From Patescibacteria group bacterium (GTDB lineage Bacteria; Patescibacteriota; Patescibacteriia; Patescibacteriales; JAQVLT01): a stretch of DNA of 36,996 bases. The DNA lies in contig JAQVLT010000003.1 in the NCBI GenBank assembly GCA_028704015.1, positions 1-36,996 on the forward strand, in the 5' to 3' direction. Made by a program: the position numbers and the translations under genes. The notes beneath the pieces were generated by a model. The model had not been told where the DNA came from and ran no database searches. It worked only from the letters and a program-made list of their open reading frames with translations. Positions 29,374-36,996 of this stretch are shown here, piece after piece (the stretch's first letter is position 1; each line of letters begins with the position of its first letter).

Positions 29374-30117
29374 TTATTTATTTTCTTCTATCGCTTGTGG
29401 CGCTTTAACTTCTTCGGTATTTTGGGAAGTTTTTTCCTCAATTTGGCTTACAATATTTTCAGCAACTTCCTCTGTCTGCTTTTTATTATTTTCTATATTT
29501 ATTTTTAGATCTCCTTTTCCTGAAATACATACCAGGCTATTTCTTGCTCCCGGAACTGCTCCTCTAATCAACAAAACATTATTCGCTTCATCAACGCCGA
29601 CAATAACTAAATTTTTGACAGTAACCTGCCCGCCGCCCATACGGCCTCCCATTCTCGTACCTTTAACAATATGAGCCGGACCTTTGGGACCTACTGAGCC
29701 TGACATTCTTTGCTGATCTTTGTTGCCATGCGTCATTTTATGGCCACTAAATCCATGCCTTTTAACTACACCTTGGAAACCTTTACCCTTGGAATCAGCG
29801 GTAACTTGTATAACATCGCCCGAAACAAAAGTAGTAATATCTATTTTATCGCCTACTTTTAAATCTCCAGCAGAAGTTTTAAATTCTTTTAATTTTACAA
29901 AATTTCCTAATTTTTTTGAATGACCTATTTGCGGTTTTTTAATATTTTTTATTTTTCTTTCACCATAACCAACTTGAACAGCCTCGTAGCCGTCTTTTAT
30001 TTTGGTTTTAATCTGAACAATAATTGGCGATCCAACTTTAACGCGAGTTACTGCTAACACTTCTTCGTTCTGCCAAACCTGTGTCATGTCTAATTTTTTA
30101 CCTATAATAAACTTCAT
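29374..30117 (-). CDS. rplC: 50S ribosomal protein L3 (uL3) with C-terminal tail
   Basis: One of the two assembly initiators of the 50S subunit. Seen: start MKFIIGKKLDMTQVWQNEEV, GFQGVVKRHGFSGHKMTHGN and MGGRMGGGQVTVKNLVIVGV. A 37-residue charged tail (about 210-247) lengthens it to 247. It follows a spacer with an intrinsic terminator hairpin at 30135-30158. Confidence 0.96.
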   Translation of the reverse strand: MKFIIGKKLDMTQVWQNEEVLAVTRVKVGSPIIVQIKTKIKDGYEAVQVGYGERKIKNIKKPQIGHSKKLGNFVKLKEFKTSAGDLKVGDKIDITTFVSGDVIQVTADSKGKGFQGVVKRHGFSGHKMTHGNKDQQRMSGSVGPKGPAHIVKGTRMGGRMGGGQVTVKNLVIVGVDEANNVLLIRGAVPGARNSLVCISGKGDLKINIENNKKQTEEVAENIVSQIEEKTSQNTEEVKAPQAIEENK

Positions 30118-30345
30118 AAATTTACGTTTTCTAACAAAAAAGCTGGTTTTTTACCAGCACGATAATAACAAAAAATAATTAATTAAATATTTTTTATATT
30201 TTCGTGTATTGATTTTACCTCTTTTTATAGCGCCGAATCCCTTTAAAACACTTTCTTAAACCTTAATTTTATTGGTTTTTAAGAGTTATTTAAACTGTCA
30301 TTAGCGCCTTTTTAATTCTTTAAAAAAAGCTTATATTTAATATTA
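30118..30345. other. 228-base spacer between rpsJ and rplC
   Basis: No gene is seen. It holds a terminator-like hairpin near rplC and two copies of GGCGCTA (minus strand, near 30220 and 30305), with AT-rich runs between. A leader with attenuation is possible. Confidence 0.5.
30135..30158 (-). terminator. Intrinsic terminator or attenuator before rplC
   Basis: Minus strand GCTGGT-AAAAA-ACCAGC (30153-30158 with 30142-30147) followed by TTTTTTG, ending 18 bases before the rplC ATG. Full termination here would split rpsJ from the rest of the S10 cluster. Confidence 0.65.
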
Positions 30346-30705
30346 CTACATTTTTATTTCAACGTCAACCCCCGCAGGCAAACTCAGGCTGGACAAATCT
30401 TCAATGGTTTTACTGGATGGCTCAACAATATCAATCAATCTTTTATAAATGCGCATTTCGTATTGATCTCTGGCGTCCTTATGAACAAAGGTAGAACGGT
30501 TAACAGTATATCTCTTTTTCTCAACTGGCAGTGGAATCGGACCAAAAACCTGTGCCCCACTTCGTTTTGCGGTATCAATTATCGTGCGTGTTGATTGATC
30601 AATAATTTTATGATCGAAAGCTTTAATCTTGACACGAATTTTTTGTTTTGCATCTTCCTTGCCGACTTCATTTTTTTTTGTATCTCTATCTTTGGTTTCT
30701 GCCAT
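30346..30705 (-). CDS. rpsJ: 30S ribosomal protein S10 (uS10) with N-terminal extension
   Basis: Head protein that also pairs with NusB in transcription antitermination. The core has [40 protein letters not shown] and the final [11 protein letters not shown]. About 17 charged residues at the start extend it to 119. It follows tuf after a spacer with a 10-bp hairpin. Confidence 0.97.
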   Translation of the reverse strand: MAETKDRDTKKNEVGKEDAKQKIRVKIKAFDHKIIDQSTRTIIDTAKRSGAQVFGPIPLPVEKKRYTVNRSTFVHKDARDQYEMRIYKRLIDIVEPSSKTIEDLSSLSLPAGVDVEIKM

Positions 30706-30759
30706 TTTTTTATTCCGAAAAATATCGGTTAATTTTAATTAATAATGGAAATAAATTGA

Positions 30760-30792
30760 TCCAGTCCTAAAAAATTTATAGATAGGACTGGA
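30760..30792 (-). terminator. Hairpin between tuf and rpsJ
   Basis: Minus strand TCCAGTCCTA / TAGGACTGGA (30783-30792 with 30760-30769) followed by TCAATTTATTT. The U-tract is imperfect, so it may terminate only in part, or act as a processing or stability element. Confidence 0.55.
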
Positions 30793-30804
30793 CAATATCT
30801 ATCT

Positions 30805-31992
30805 CTATTTAATAATTTTAGTAACTACACCAGCGCCGACAGTCTTGCCGCCCTCGCGGATAGCAAATCTCTGTTTGTCTTCTAAGGCAACCGGATTGAT
30901 TAATTTAATTTTTAAATTAATCGTATCTCCGGGCATAACCATTTCTGTGCCTTCCGGTAATTCTATCTCGCCAGTCACGTCAGTTGTACGAATATAGAAT
31001 TGTGGCTTATAACCTTTAAAAAATGGTTTATGGCGTCCACCTTCTTCTTTGCTTAAAACATAAACTTCTGCTTCAAATTCAGCATGAGGCGTAACGGTTC
31101 CTGGCTTAGCTAATACTTGTCCGCGTTCAACATCTTCTTTTTTGGTGCCACGTAGCAACAAACCAGCATTATCACCAGCTCGTCCTTCGTCGAGAGATTT
31201 GTTAAACATTTCAATACCAGTAACTACAGTCTTAGCGGTATCTTTCAAGCCAATAATTTCTATTTCTTCATTCAATTTAATAACACCTCTTTCAATTCTG
31301 CCGGTAACCACCGTCCCGCGTCCTTCAATAGAAAATATATCTTCAACCGGCATTAAAAATGGATGTTCGGTATCACGAACTGGCTCGGGAATAAATTCAT
31401 CCAAAGCCTTCATCAAGTCCATAATAGGTTGTGCGTCATCACCATTTGGATTTTCTAATGCTTTTAACGCTGAACCACGTATAATCGGAGTGGTGTCACC
31501 AGGAAATTCATATTTCTTTAATAAATCGCGAATCTCTTCTTCTACTAAATCTATTAATTCTTTATCCTCTACCATATCGCACTTGTTCAAAAATACTATA
31601 ATATAAGGGACACCTACCTGGCGAGCTAAAACGATATGCTCTCTGGTTTGAGGCATAGGTCCGTCAGTTGCCGCTACGACTAAAATTGCTCCATCCATCT
31701 GCGCTGCGCCGGTAATCATATTTTTTACATAATCAGCATGGCCAGGGCAGTCAACGTGTGCATAATGTCTTTTTTCTGTTTCATATTCCACATGAGCCGT
31801 AGCAATGGTAATACCACGAGCTTTTTCTTCTGGAGCGGCATCAATCTGGTCAACAGATTTTTGTGATGCGATAAATCCTTTAGCGTTTAAAACTCCAAGG
31901 ATTGCGGCGGTTAGAGTAGTTTTTCCATGGTCAACGTGGCCAATAGTTCCGACGTTAACATGGGGTTTTGTACGTTCAAATTTTCCTGCCAT
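30805..31992 (-). CDS. tuf: Elongation factor Tu
   Basis: Delivers aminoacyl-tRNA to the A site with GTP. The 395 residues show G1 GHVDHGKT (18-25), the switch region [34 protein letters not shown] near residue 136 and the domain 2 and 3 signatures ([28 protein letters not shown]). The length matches bacterial EF-Tu. No SD is visible. It lies between the unknown 176-residue gene and rpsJ. Confidence 0.98.
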   Translation of the reverse strand: MAGKFERTKPHVNVGTIGHVDHGKTTLTAAILGVLNAKGFIASQKSVDQIDAAPEEKARGITIATAHVEYETEKRHYAHVDCPGHADYVKNMITGAAQMDGAILVVAATDGPMPQTREHIVLARQVGVPYIIVFLNKCDMVEDKELIDLVEEEIRDLLKKYEFPGDTTPIIRGSALKALENPNGDDAQPIMDLMKALDEFIPEPVRDTEHPFLMPVEDIFSIEGRGTVVTGRIERGVIKLNEEIEIIGLKDTAKTVVTGIEMFNKSLDEGRAGDNAGLLLRGTKKEDVERGQVLAKPGTVTPHAEFEAEVYVLSKEEGGRHKPFFKGYKPQFYIRTTDVTGEIELPEGTEMVMPGDTINLKIKLINPVALEDKQRFAIREGGKTVGAGVVTKIIK

Positions 31993-32117
31993 TTAATTGT
32001 ATTCACGGCCCCAGCATTTAGTTATTACTAAAGCCGAGTTTCTTGCCCTTTAATTATAAGTTAAAAGGCGGGCAACCAGCCGTCTTTGTTAGTTTTATTA
32101 ATTTTTTATTTATTATT
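31993..32117. other. Leader region upstream of tuf
   Basis: No gene. On the minus strand TTGCCC near 32075 is mirrored by GGGCAA near 32052, giving a possible hairpin around TTATAATTAAA. A promoter could lie here (TATAAT near 32061) but no well-spaced -35 was found. Confidence 0.35.
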
Positions 32118-32648
32118 TTAAAATTTTTCCAATATTTCCTCGGCTCCTCTTTTAATATTCGTCGGTATTTGCCATTGATTTTTTGAATTTTGTTTTACAG
32201 CTTCTTTGCCGTCCGGAAATGAATATTTTTCTATCTCTTCCAAACGATGCCTTTTTGGCTTTAAAAAAAAGTTTTCTTCTTCGCAAAATTCACAATCTTC
32301 GTCTTCGTCAAAATAATCATCTTCTTCCTTAAATTTTTTGAATTCGGGAATTTCATTATAATAATATAAATCATCATCTTCGCTTTCTATCCTGGGTGCG
32401 GTAAACTTTTTAACTTCCCAATTATCATTTTTTTGTTCGCTTTTCCAGATTGCTATATCGCGATTTATTTTATCAAGTAATTCATCTTCTGTCAATCCCC
32501 TTACCTCGCTCTTCCCAATTGTTAATTTCTCATATTCATCTAAACTTATAACCACAAAAATGTCATCGGTGTTAGCACCATTTACAACAATTATTCTATC
32601 GCCTGTTTTTTTAACCAAGCTAATGGCCTTTTCTAATTGATTTTGCAT
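32118..32648 (-). CDS. Hypothetical acidic protein with an antitoxin-like N-terminus, 176 aa
   Basis: The first 45 residues (AISLVKKTGDRIIVVNG then DIFVVISLDEYEKL) resemble the beta-hairpin and ISLEEYEKL signature of Phd/YefM-type DNA-binding antitoxins. The rest is different: charged, very acidic from about 85 to 130 (ESEDDDLYYYNEIPEFKKF and EEDDYFDEDED), and with CEFCEE as one Cys pair. A basic end follows. No toxin gene is next to it. It sits between fusA and tuf in a str-type cluster, so a role linked to translation is possible, but this is inference. ATG at 32648. Confidence 0.6.
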   Translation of the reverse strand: MQNQLEKAISLVKKTGDRIIVVNGANTDDIFVVISLDEYEKLTIGKSEVRGLTEDELLDKINRDIAIWKSEQKNDNWEVKKFTAPRIESEDDDLYYYNEIPEFKKFKEEDDYFDEDEDCEFCEEENFFLKPKRHRLEEIEKYSFPDGKEAVKQNSKNQWQIPTNIKRGAEEILEKF

Positions 32649-32754
32649 GGGAAAAGACTAATTTATTTATTTTTCTCTTTTATTATATATAAAATTTATA
32701 CACTCGTCAACAACATTTTAAAACAATTTTATGAATTTCTGATTTTTCTAAAAA

Positions 32755-34833
32755 TTATTTATTTTTATTTATTATCGTTTCTGCAACATTTCTTGGTACT
32801 TCGGCATAATGCAAAAATTCCATTGAATAATTGGCTCTTCCCTGGCTGTTTGATCTTAACTGTGTCGCATAACCAAACATTTCCGCTAAAGGAACTTTAG
32901 CATCAATAGCTTTTATTTTATTTGGACGATCTGACATTTGATCAATTTGGCCTCTTTTTGAATTTAAATCACCTACTATATTTCCCATATATTCTTCGGG
33001 GGTAGTTACTTCAACTTTCATAATCGGTTCTAGCAAAACCGGATTGGCTCTGCGGCAGGCGTCTTTAAAACCTAAAATAGCAGCCATTTTGAAAGCTGCC
33101 TCAGACGAGTCAACTTCGTGGTAAGAACCATCAAAAACCGACACTTTGACATCTACCATTGGATAACCAGCTAGAACGCCCTGATTCATTGCTTCTTCCG
33201 CGCCTTTTTTAATAGCTGGAATATATTCTCTAGGAACAACACCGCCTTTAATTTCATCAACGAACTCAAAACCCTTGCCTTCTTCCTGCGATTCAAGACG
33301 AAGCCAGCAATGTCCATATTGACCACGTCCGCCTGATTGTTTAATATATTTACCTTCAGCTTCGGTAGTTTTTCTAATTGTTTCACGATAAGATACTTGC
33401 GGCTGCCCAATATTAGCTTCAACGCCAAATTCTCTCTTCATGCGATCTACAATAATATCAAGATGAAGTTCGCCCATGCCGGAAATTAAAGTTTGGTTAG
33501 TCTCTTCATCGGTTTCAACTCGAAAAGTCGGATCTTCTTCCGCTAATCTATTTAAAGCCATACCCATCTTTTCTTGATCTGCTTTGGTCTTTGGCTCAAC
33601 CGCAATTTTAATAACCGGCTCAGGAAAAGTAATAGATTCCAATAGAACGGGGTGCATTTCATCGCACAAAGTATTACCAGTAGTAGTCTCTTTTAAGCCA
33701 ATAACGGCAGCAATATCACCAGCAAATACTTCTTTAACTTCTTCGCGGTGATTGGCATGCATTCTGACAATTCGTCCGATTCTTTCTTTTTTACCTTTGG
33801 AAGAATTAAAAATATAAGTACCGGCTTCCAAAACTCCACTATACACACGAACAAAACAAAGCTTGCCGACAAAAGGATCGGTGGCGATCTTAAAAGCTAA
33901 ACCAACAAACTTCTCGCAGTCATCCGGCTTTACAACAAACTTTTTTTCCAGATCATTTGGATCCATCACTTCAACCGGAGGCAGCTCGAGTGGTGAAGGC
34001 AAATAATAAACTACGGCATCCAGAGCCAATTGAACGCCAATATTTTGGAGAGCTGTGCCGCACATGACTGGATATATCATGTTAGCAATCACGCCCTTGC
34101 GGAGCGCCAAACGCAATTCGTCAACATTAATCTCTTCACCATTTAAATATTTTTCAGTTAAAGCATCATCACATTCCACGATGCGCTCAACCATTTCACT
34201 TCTAAACTTTTCAACTTTGTCTTTCATATCGGCCGGAATTTCAACTTCATTAATTTGTTCACCATAAGTACCTTTAAATTCAAAAGCTTTTCTTTCAATT
34301 AAATCAATCACTCCAAAAAAAGAAGACTCGGCGCCAATCGGCAATTGGATTGCCACGGCCTTTGGGTTCAATCTTTGTTTAATTGAATCCAAGCTCATAT
34401 AAAAATCCGCGCCCATTTTGTCCATTTTATTAACAAAACAAAGTCGCGGAACATTATATTTATCAGCCTGACGCCAAACTGTTTCCGATTGCGGTTCAAC
34501 TCCATTTGAACCGTCAAAAACGCAAATTGCGCCATCCAAAACACGCAAAGATCTTTCTACTTCCACGGTAAAATCTACGTGACCGGGAGTATCGATAATA
34601 TTAACTTTTGTATCTTTCCAAAAACAAGTTGTTGCGGCAGAAGTAATAGTAATGCCTCTTTCCTTCTCCTGCTCCATCCAATCCATTTCCGCGGCGCCTT
34701 CGTGCGTTTCACCGATTTTATGTTTTTTACCGGTATAAAAAAGCACGCGTTCAGTAAAAGTGGTTTTACCCGCGTCAATATGGGCCATAATGCCAATATT
34801 TCTTGTTTTATCTAATGAATAATCTCGAGGCAT
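32755..34833 (-). CDS. fusA: Elongation factor G
   Basis: GTPase that drives translocation on the ribosome. The 692-residue protein has AHIDAGKT (17-24), the switch [47 protein letters not shown], and the domain IV signature [13 protein letters not shown] plus [20 protein letters not shown]. The length matches the bacterial family. Confidence 0.98.
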   Translation of the reverse strand: MPRDYSLDKTRNIGIMAHIDAGKTTFTERVLFYTGKKHKIGETHEGAAEMDWMEQEKERGITITSAATTCFWKDTKVNIIDTPGHVDFTVEVERSLRVLDGAICVFDGSNGVEPQSETVWRQADKYNVPRLCFVNKMDKMGADFYMSLDSIKQRLNPKAVAIQLPIGAESSFFGVIDLIERKAFEFKGTYGEQINEVEIPADMKDKVEKFRSEMVERIVECDDALTEKYLNGEEINVDELRLALRKGVIANMIYPVMCGTALQNIGVQLALDAVVYYLPSPLELPPVEVMDPNDLEKKFVVKPDDCEKFVGLAFKIATDPFVGKLCFVRVYSGVLEAGTYIFNSSKGKKERIGRIVRMHANHREEVKEVFAGDIAAVIGLKETTTGNTLCDEMHPVLLESITFPEPVIKIAVEPKTKADQEKMGMALNRLAEEDPTFRVETDEETNQTLISGMGELHLDIIVDRMKREFGVEANIGQPQVSYRETIRKTTEAEGKYIKQSGGRGQYGHCWLRLESQEEGKGFEFVDEIKGGVVPREYIPAIKKGAEEAMNQGVLAGYPMVDVKVSVFDGSYHEVDSSEAAFKMAAILGFKDACRRANPVLLEPIMKVEVTTPEEYMGNIVGDLNSKRGQIDQMSDRPNKIKAIDAKVPLAEMFGYATQLRSNSQGRANYSMEFLHYAEVPRNVAETIINKNK

Positions 34834-34856
34834 AAAGTAATTTAATATTTATGATT

Positions 34857-34935
34857 TAAGATTTAAGAATTAAAAAAACATTTTTAAATTTTGGACTTTC
34901 AACATAAAATTCCGCGCGAGTCCGCGTCAGTCCGT
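34857..34935. repeat. Word repeats between rpsG and fusA
   Basis: TCCGCGCGAGTCCGCG followed by TCAGTCCG (34911-34934) is a three-fold repeat of the unit AGTCCG/CGCG. AT-rich words (ATGATTTAAGATTTAAGAAT, near 34852-34871) follow. Similar words are frequent in related genomes (recollection, not checked). Confidence 0.5.
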
Positions 34936-34936
34936 A

Positions 34937-35404
34937 TTATCTGGAGAAGTGAGCAAAAGCTTTATTAGCTTCGGCCATTCTATGAACCGCTTCTCTCTTC
35001 TTTACGGCCGCACCTTCGCCTTTAATCGCATCTAATATTTCCGCGGCTAATTTTTCACTCATCGGCTTTCCTTTTCTCGCTGTAGACGCCTCTATAATCC
35101 AACGGCAAGCCAAGTTAAATCTTCTTTCTCCTCTAACCTGCATTGGCACCTGATAGTTCGCGCCACCAACTCTTTTGCCGCGCACTTCAACTAACGGGGC
35201 AATTTTCTTGATAGCTTTATTAAAAACATGTCTGGGATCTTGTTTTGTTTCTTTTTTGACAATTTCAAAAGCGCCGAAGACTACTTTTTCGGCTATGGAT
35301 TTTTTGCCTCCTCTCATTATATAATTAATAAACTTGGCAATATTTTTGTCATTATATTTTTGATCGCCTTCTATTTTTCTTTTTGGTGCTGGTTTACCTC
35401 TCAT
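34937..35404 (-). CDS. rpsG: 30S ribosomal protein S7 (uS7)
   Basis: Organises the head of the 30S subunit and contacts the E-site tRNA. Seen: KFINYIMRGGKKSIAEKVVF, the signature KIAPLVEVRGKRVGGANYQV and the C-terminal KREAVHRMAEANKAFAHFSR. Length 155 is normal. A short spacer with the word CGGACTGACGCGGACT (minus) and AT-rich words separates it from fusA. Confidence 0.97.
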   Translation of the reverse strand: MRGKPAPKRKIEGDQKYNDKNIAKFINYIMRGGKKSIAEKVVFGAFEIVKKETKQDPRHVFNKAIKKIAPLVEVRGKRVGGANYQVPMQVRGERRFNLACRWIIEASTARKGKPMSEKLAAEILDAIKGEGAAVKKREAVHRMAEANKAFAHFSR

Positions 35405-35429
35405 AAAATATTATTATTAATTAACTAAA

Positions 35430-35855
35430 TTATTTTTTCTTTTTTTCCAGTTTAGCGCCATAACGGCTTCGGCTCTGTTTTCTTCCTTCTACACCACGAG
35501 CATCATAAACGCCACGGATCACTTTGTAGCGAACGCCTGGCAAATCTTTGGTTTTGCCGCCTTTTACTAAAACAATAGAGTGCTCCTGCAGATTATGGCC
35601 AATACCGGGAATATAAGCGGTAACTTCCATTCCATTTGATAATCGCACGCGGCAAATCTTGCGAAGCGCCGAGTTTGGCTTTTTTGGAGTCATCGTAGTC
35701 ACCTTTAAACAAACACCTTGCTTAAAAGGACATCCTTTTGATAATTTTGTTCTTTTTCTATGCAAAGTATCTAGCGTAGTCTGCAAAGCCAAAGACTTAC
35801 TTTTGCTTCTAGTTGTTTTTCGTCCTCCACGGACCAATTGATTCATTGTTGGCAT
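35430..35855 (-). CDS. rpsL: 30S ribosomal protein S12 (uS12)
   Basis: Decoding-centre protein. Start [20 protein letters not shown] is the Gram-positive-like form with a longer N-terminus. The functional loop [11 protein letters not shown] has Lys at the streptomycin site (wild type) and [20 protein letters not shown] is intact. Length 141. First gene of the str-type run. Confidence 0.97.
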   Translation of the reverse strand: MPTMNQLVRGGRKTTRSKSKSLALQTTLDTLHRKRTKLSKGCPFKQGVCLKVTTMTPKKPNSALRKICRVRLSNGMEVTAYIPGIGHNLQEHSIVLVKGGKTKDLPGVRYKVIRGVYDARGVEGRKQSRSRYGAKLEKKKK

Positions 35856-35884
35856 AATTTATCTTAAAGATAGGTAAAAATATT

Positions 35885-35909
35885 AAAAGCATCCCGAATA
35901 CTCGGGATG
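35885..35909 (-). terminator. Intrinsic terminator between the M50 protease gene and rpsL
   Basis: Minus strand CATCCCGA / TCGGGATG (35902-35909 with 35890-35897), followed by CTTTTAATATTTTT. It ends the protease unit, or acts as an attenuator in front of rpsL because only about 30 bases remain before the rpsL ATG. Confidence 0.7.
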
Positions 35910-35953
35910 TGTATAAAATTGCTTGCTATTTTAATTTAGCAAAATATTTAAAA

Positions 35954-36568
35954 TTAGTCAATGCCGGTAATAGCAATAAATAAATACTGTATTATCGGCG
36001 AAATTACCGCAAAACCAAACATCACAAACAAAAGCACAAAAATCATACCAAAACGCTCTAAATTTTCTAATTTTAGCCGCAAATTATAAGGAAGAATCGC
36101 GCTTATTATCTTAGAACCGTCAAGCGGAGGTATAGGAATAAGGTTAAAAACCATTAATAATAAATTAATAAAAACAATAGAAACTAACAAAGTAATTAGC
36201 ATCGGATTTATCAACATTAATTGCGCGGAAAAAAATCTTAAAAGCAAGCCAAAAAGCAAAGCGACGGCGAAGTTGGCCAATGGTCCGGCCAAAGCCACTT
36301 TTGCCGGACCGTATTTCTGGTCAGACAAATTATATGGGTTATAAGGCACGGGTTTAGCCCAACCAAGAATAAAAGGCGAGCTGGAAAAAATCAAAACCAA
36401 GGGCAGAAATATTGAGCCAAACCAATCAATATGCGGTATTGGATTCAAGGTTAGTCTCCCCTCTTCTTTCGCGGTCGGATCGCCCAACCTATCCGCCATC
36501 CAGCCGTGCATATATTCGTGGATAATGGCAGAAAAAATTAAAACGATTATTTGAAAAATTTGTAACAT
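35954..36568 (-). CDS. M50 family site-2-type zinc metalloprotease, 204 aa
   Basis: An intramembrane protease family that cuts single-pass membrane substrates. The HExxH motif HEYMH is at residues 17-21 in the first membrane helix, and the second zinc motif is NLIPIPPLDGSKI near 141-153 (NxxPxPPLDG). Several hydrophobic segments are present, with a last one (VLLFVMFGFAVISPIIQYLFI). It is short and lacks PDZ or CBS domains. The -10 sits only six bases before the ATG, so the mRNA may be leaderless. It diverges from rpmB. Confidence 0.9.
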   Translation of the reverse strand: MLQIFQIIVLIFSAIIHEYMHGWMADRLGDPTAKEEGRLTLNPIPHIDWFGSIFLPLVLIFSSSPFILGWAKPVPYNPYNLSDQKYGPAKVALAGPLANFAVALLFGLLLRFFSAQLMLINPMLITLLVSIVFINLLLMVFNLIPIPPLDGSKIISAILPYNLRLKLENLERFGMIFVLLFVMFGFAVISPIIQYLFIAITGID

Positions 36569-36574
36569 AATTTG

Positions 36575-36603
36575 ATGTTAGCACATCTTGCCAAATTTAT
36601 CAA
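36575..36603 (-). promoter_or_regulatory. Promoter of the M50 protease gene (possible leaderless start)
   Basis: Minus strand TTGATA (36598-36603), 17-base spacer, TAACAT (36575-36580). The expected RNA start, about seven bases past the -10, falls on the A of the ATG at 36568. Confidence 0.5.
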
Positions 36604-36624
36604 AAGGTGTTAATGTTTTAATAT
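36597..36624 (+). promoter_or_regulatory. Candidate promoter of rpmB
   Basis: Plus strand TTATCA (36597-36602), 16-base spacer, TAATAT (36619-36624). Its -35 shares bases with the -35 of the divergent protease promoter. Confidence 0.4.
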
Positions 36625-36639
36625 AAAAAACTAAAAAGA

Positions 36640-36748
36640 TTTAATCAGCTTTGAGCTTAAAGCTTTGAGCTTTTAGGTGCTAATAGTTCAAAAACTTCTC
36701 ACCTAAAACCTACTCTAAAAGCTAACAGCTAAAAGCTATAAGCTAAAA
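36640..36748. repeat. AGCT-type word repeat upstream of rpmB
   Basis: CAGCTTTGAGCTTAAAGCTT, GAGCTTTTAGGTG ... CACCTAAAA and then CTAAAAGCTAACAGC repeats. The two halves are inverted, so the leader of rpmB could fold into a long stem. Related copies at 11878 and 16303. Confidence 0.6.
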
Positions 36749-36750
36749 CT

Positions 36751-36924
36751 ATGGGGAAAAAATGCGATATTTGCGGACGCGGTTCCAAGAAAGGCGCACA
36801 ACGCTCGCACTCCAATATCAAAACTCTAAAAAGGCAAAACATTAATCTGCAAACCAAAACTGTTGACGGTAAAAAAAAGAAAGTCTGCACAAAGTGCATA
36901 AAAACAATGGCAAAAATGAAATAA
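36751..36924 (+). CDS. rpmB: 50S ribosomal protein L28 (bL28)
   Basis: A 57-residue protein MGKKCDICGRGSKKGAQRSH... with two CxxC pairs (CDIC near residue 5 and CTKC near residue 46), the zinc-containing form of L28, and a SHSNIKTLKRQNINLQ core. It is the only housekeeping gene on the plus strand in this window, diverging from the M50 protease gene. The ATG has no SD; the repeat words lie directly upstream. A terminator follows after three bases. Confidence 0.92.
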   Translation: MGKKCDICGRGSKKGAQRSHSNIKTLKRQNINLQTKTVDGKKKKVCTKCIKTMAKMK

Positions 36925-36925
36925 T

Positions 36926-36957
36926 AAAAATTCCCTGAATTTTCAGGGAATTTTTAT
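36926..36957 (+). terminator. Intrinsic terminator of rpmB
   Basis: AAAATTCCCTGA / TCAGGGAATTTT (36927-36938 with 36943-36954, loop ATTT) followed by TATTTT, just after the rpmB stop. Confidence 0.85.
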
Positions 36958-36996
36958 TTTAAATTATTAAAAAGTTCGTATAAAAACGAAATATTT

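Noticed and set aside
30118-30345. Promoter for rplC in the rpsJ-rplC spacer
   Set aside because: TAAAAT and TATAAA-like words exist but none has a convincing -35 at 16-18 bases.
31142-31606. 154-codon plus-strand frame opposite tuf
   Set aside because: Antisense shadow of the highly conserved EF-Tu gene; Ser/Ile-rich and without motifs.
1-36996. CRISPR array, transposase, integrase, phage or toxin-antitoxin pair
   Set aside because: No regularly spaced direct repeats and no recognisable transposase, integrase, phage or toxin gene on either strand.

Overview
ORGANISM. The window looks like a piece of an AT-rich genome of the Patescibacteria / Candidate Phyla Radiation (Parcubacteria-like side). 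The reasons are: genes are very tightly packed; an S10-spc ribosomal protein cluster has no rpmD (uL30) between rpsE and rplO, a known CPR trait; typical CPR families are present (DUF5671-type membrane protein, four-helix-bundle protein, zinc-dependent phospholipase C-like protein); many intergenic gaps hold AT-rich word-like repeats; and most genes lack a clear Shine-Dalgarno (SD) sequence. The assignment is inferred from gene content only; no 16S gene is present. LAYOUT (almost everything is on the minus strand, so transcription runs from high to low coordinates). 36,997-32,100: rpmB on plus, diverging from an M50 site-2 protease, then a str-type cluster rpsL-rpsG-fusA-(unknown acidic gene)-tuf. 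30,705-19,005: rpsJ-rplC-D-W-B-rpsS-rplV-rpsC-rplP-rpmC-rpsQ-rplN-X-E-rpsN-H-rplF-(TlyA remnant)-rplR-rpsE-rplO-secY. 18,875-15,175: phospholipase C-like gene, a basic unknown gene, map, ruvX, recO. 15,057-12,125: an unknown gene with a strong terminator, then a T-box riboswitch and aspS. 11,871-10,948: DUF5671-type membrane protein. 10,930-8,248: a GC-rich islet with strong SDs holding a Cys-containing small gene, pyrF, pyrE and a 50-residue zinc-ribbon gene. 8,090-2,983: YbaK-type deacylase, four-helix-bundle protein, scpA-scpB-dacA-tpiA-TPR gene. 2,983-1: intrinsic terminators, a 52-residue membrane microprotein facing a frameshifted plus-strand gene, tRNA-Thr and tRNA-Tyr, a 33-residue membrane microprotein plus mutM, an unknown 122-residue gene and the start of another transcript. 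HOW IT WORKS TOGETHER. Most of the window is translation machinery and housekeeping: ribosome assembly, EF-Tu/EF-G, SecY export, methionine removal, Asp-tRNA charging, Holliday-junction/recombination factors and ScpAB condensin subunits. pyrE and pyrF together would turn orotate plus PRPP into UMP. The most unusual items are the T-box before aspS, whose only obvious Asp codon lies in a hairpin loop; the internally deleted TlyA methyltransferase coupled to rplR; the compositionally foreign pyrFE islet with its leader hairpin; and several microprotein genes with near-consensus promoters. LIMITS. Motifs, pairing and counts were read by eye; no alignment, folding or database search was run.
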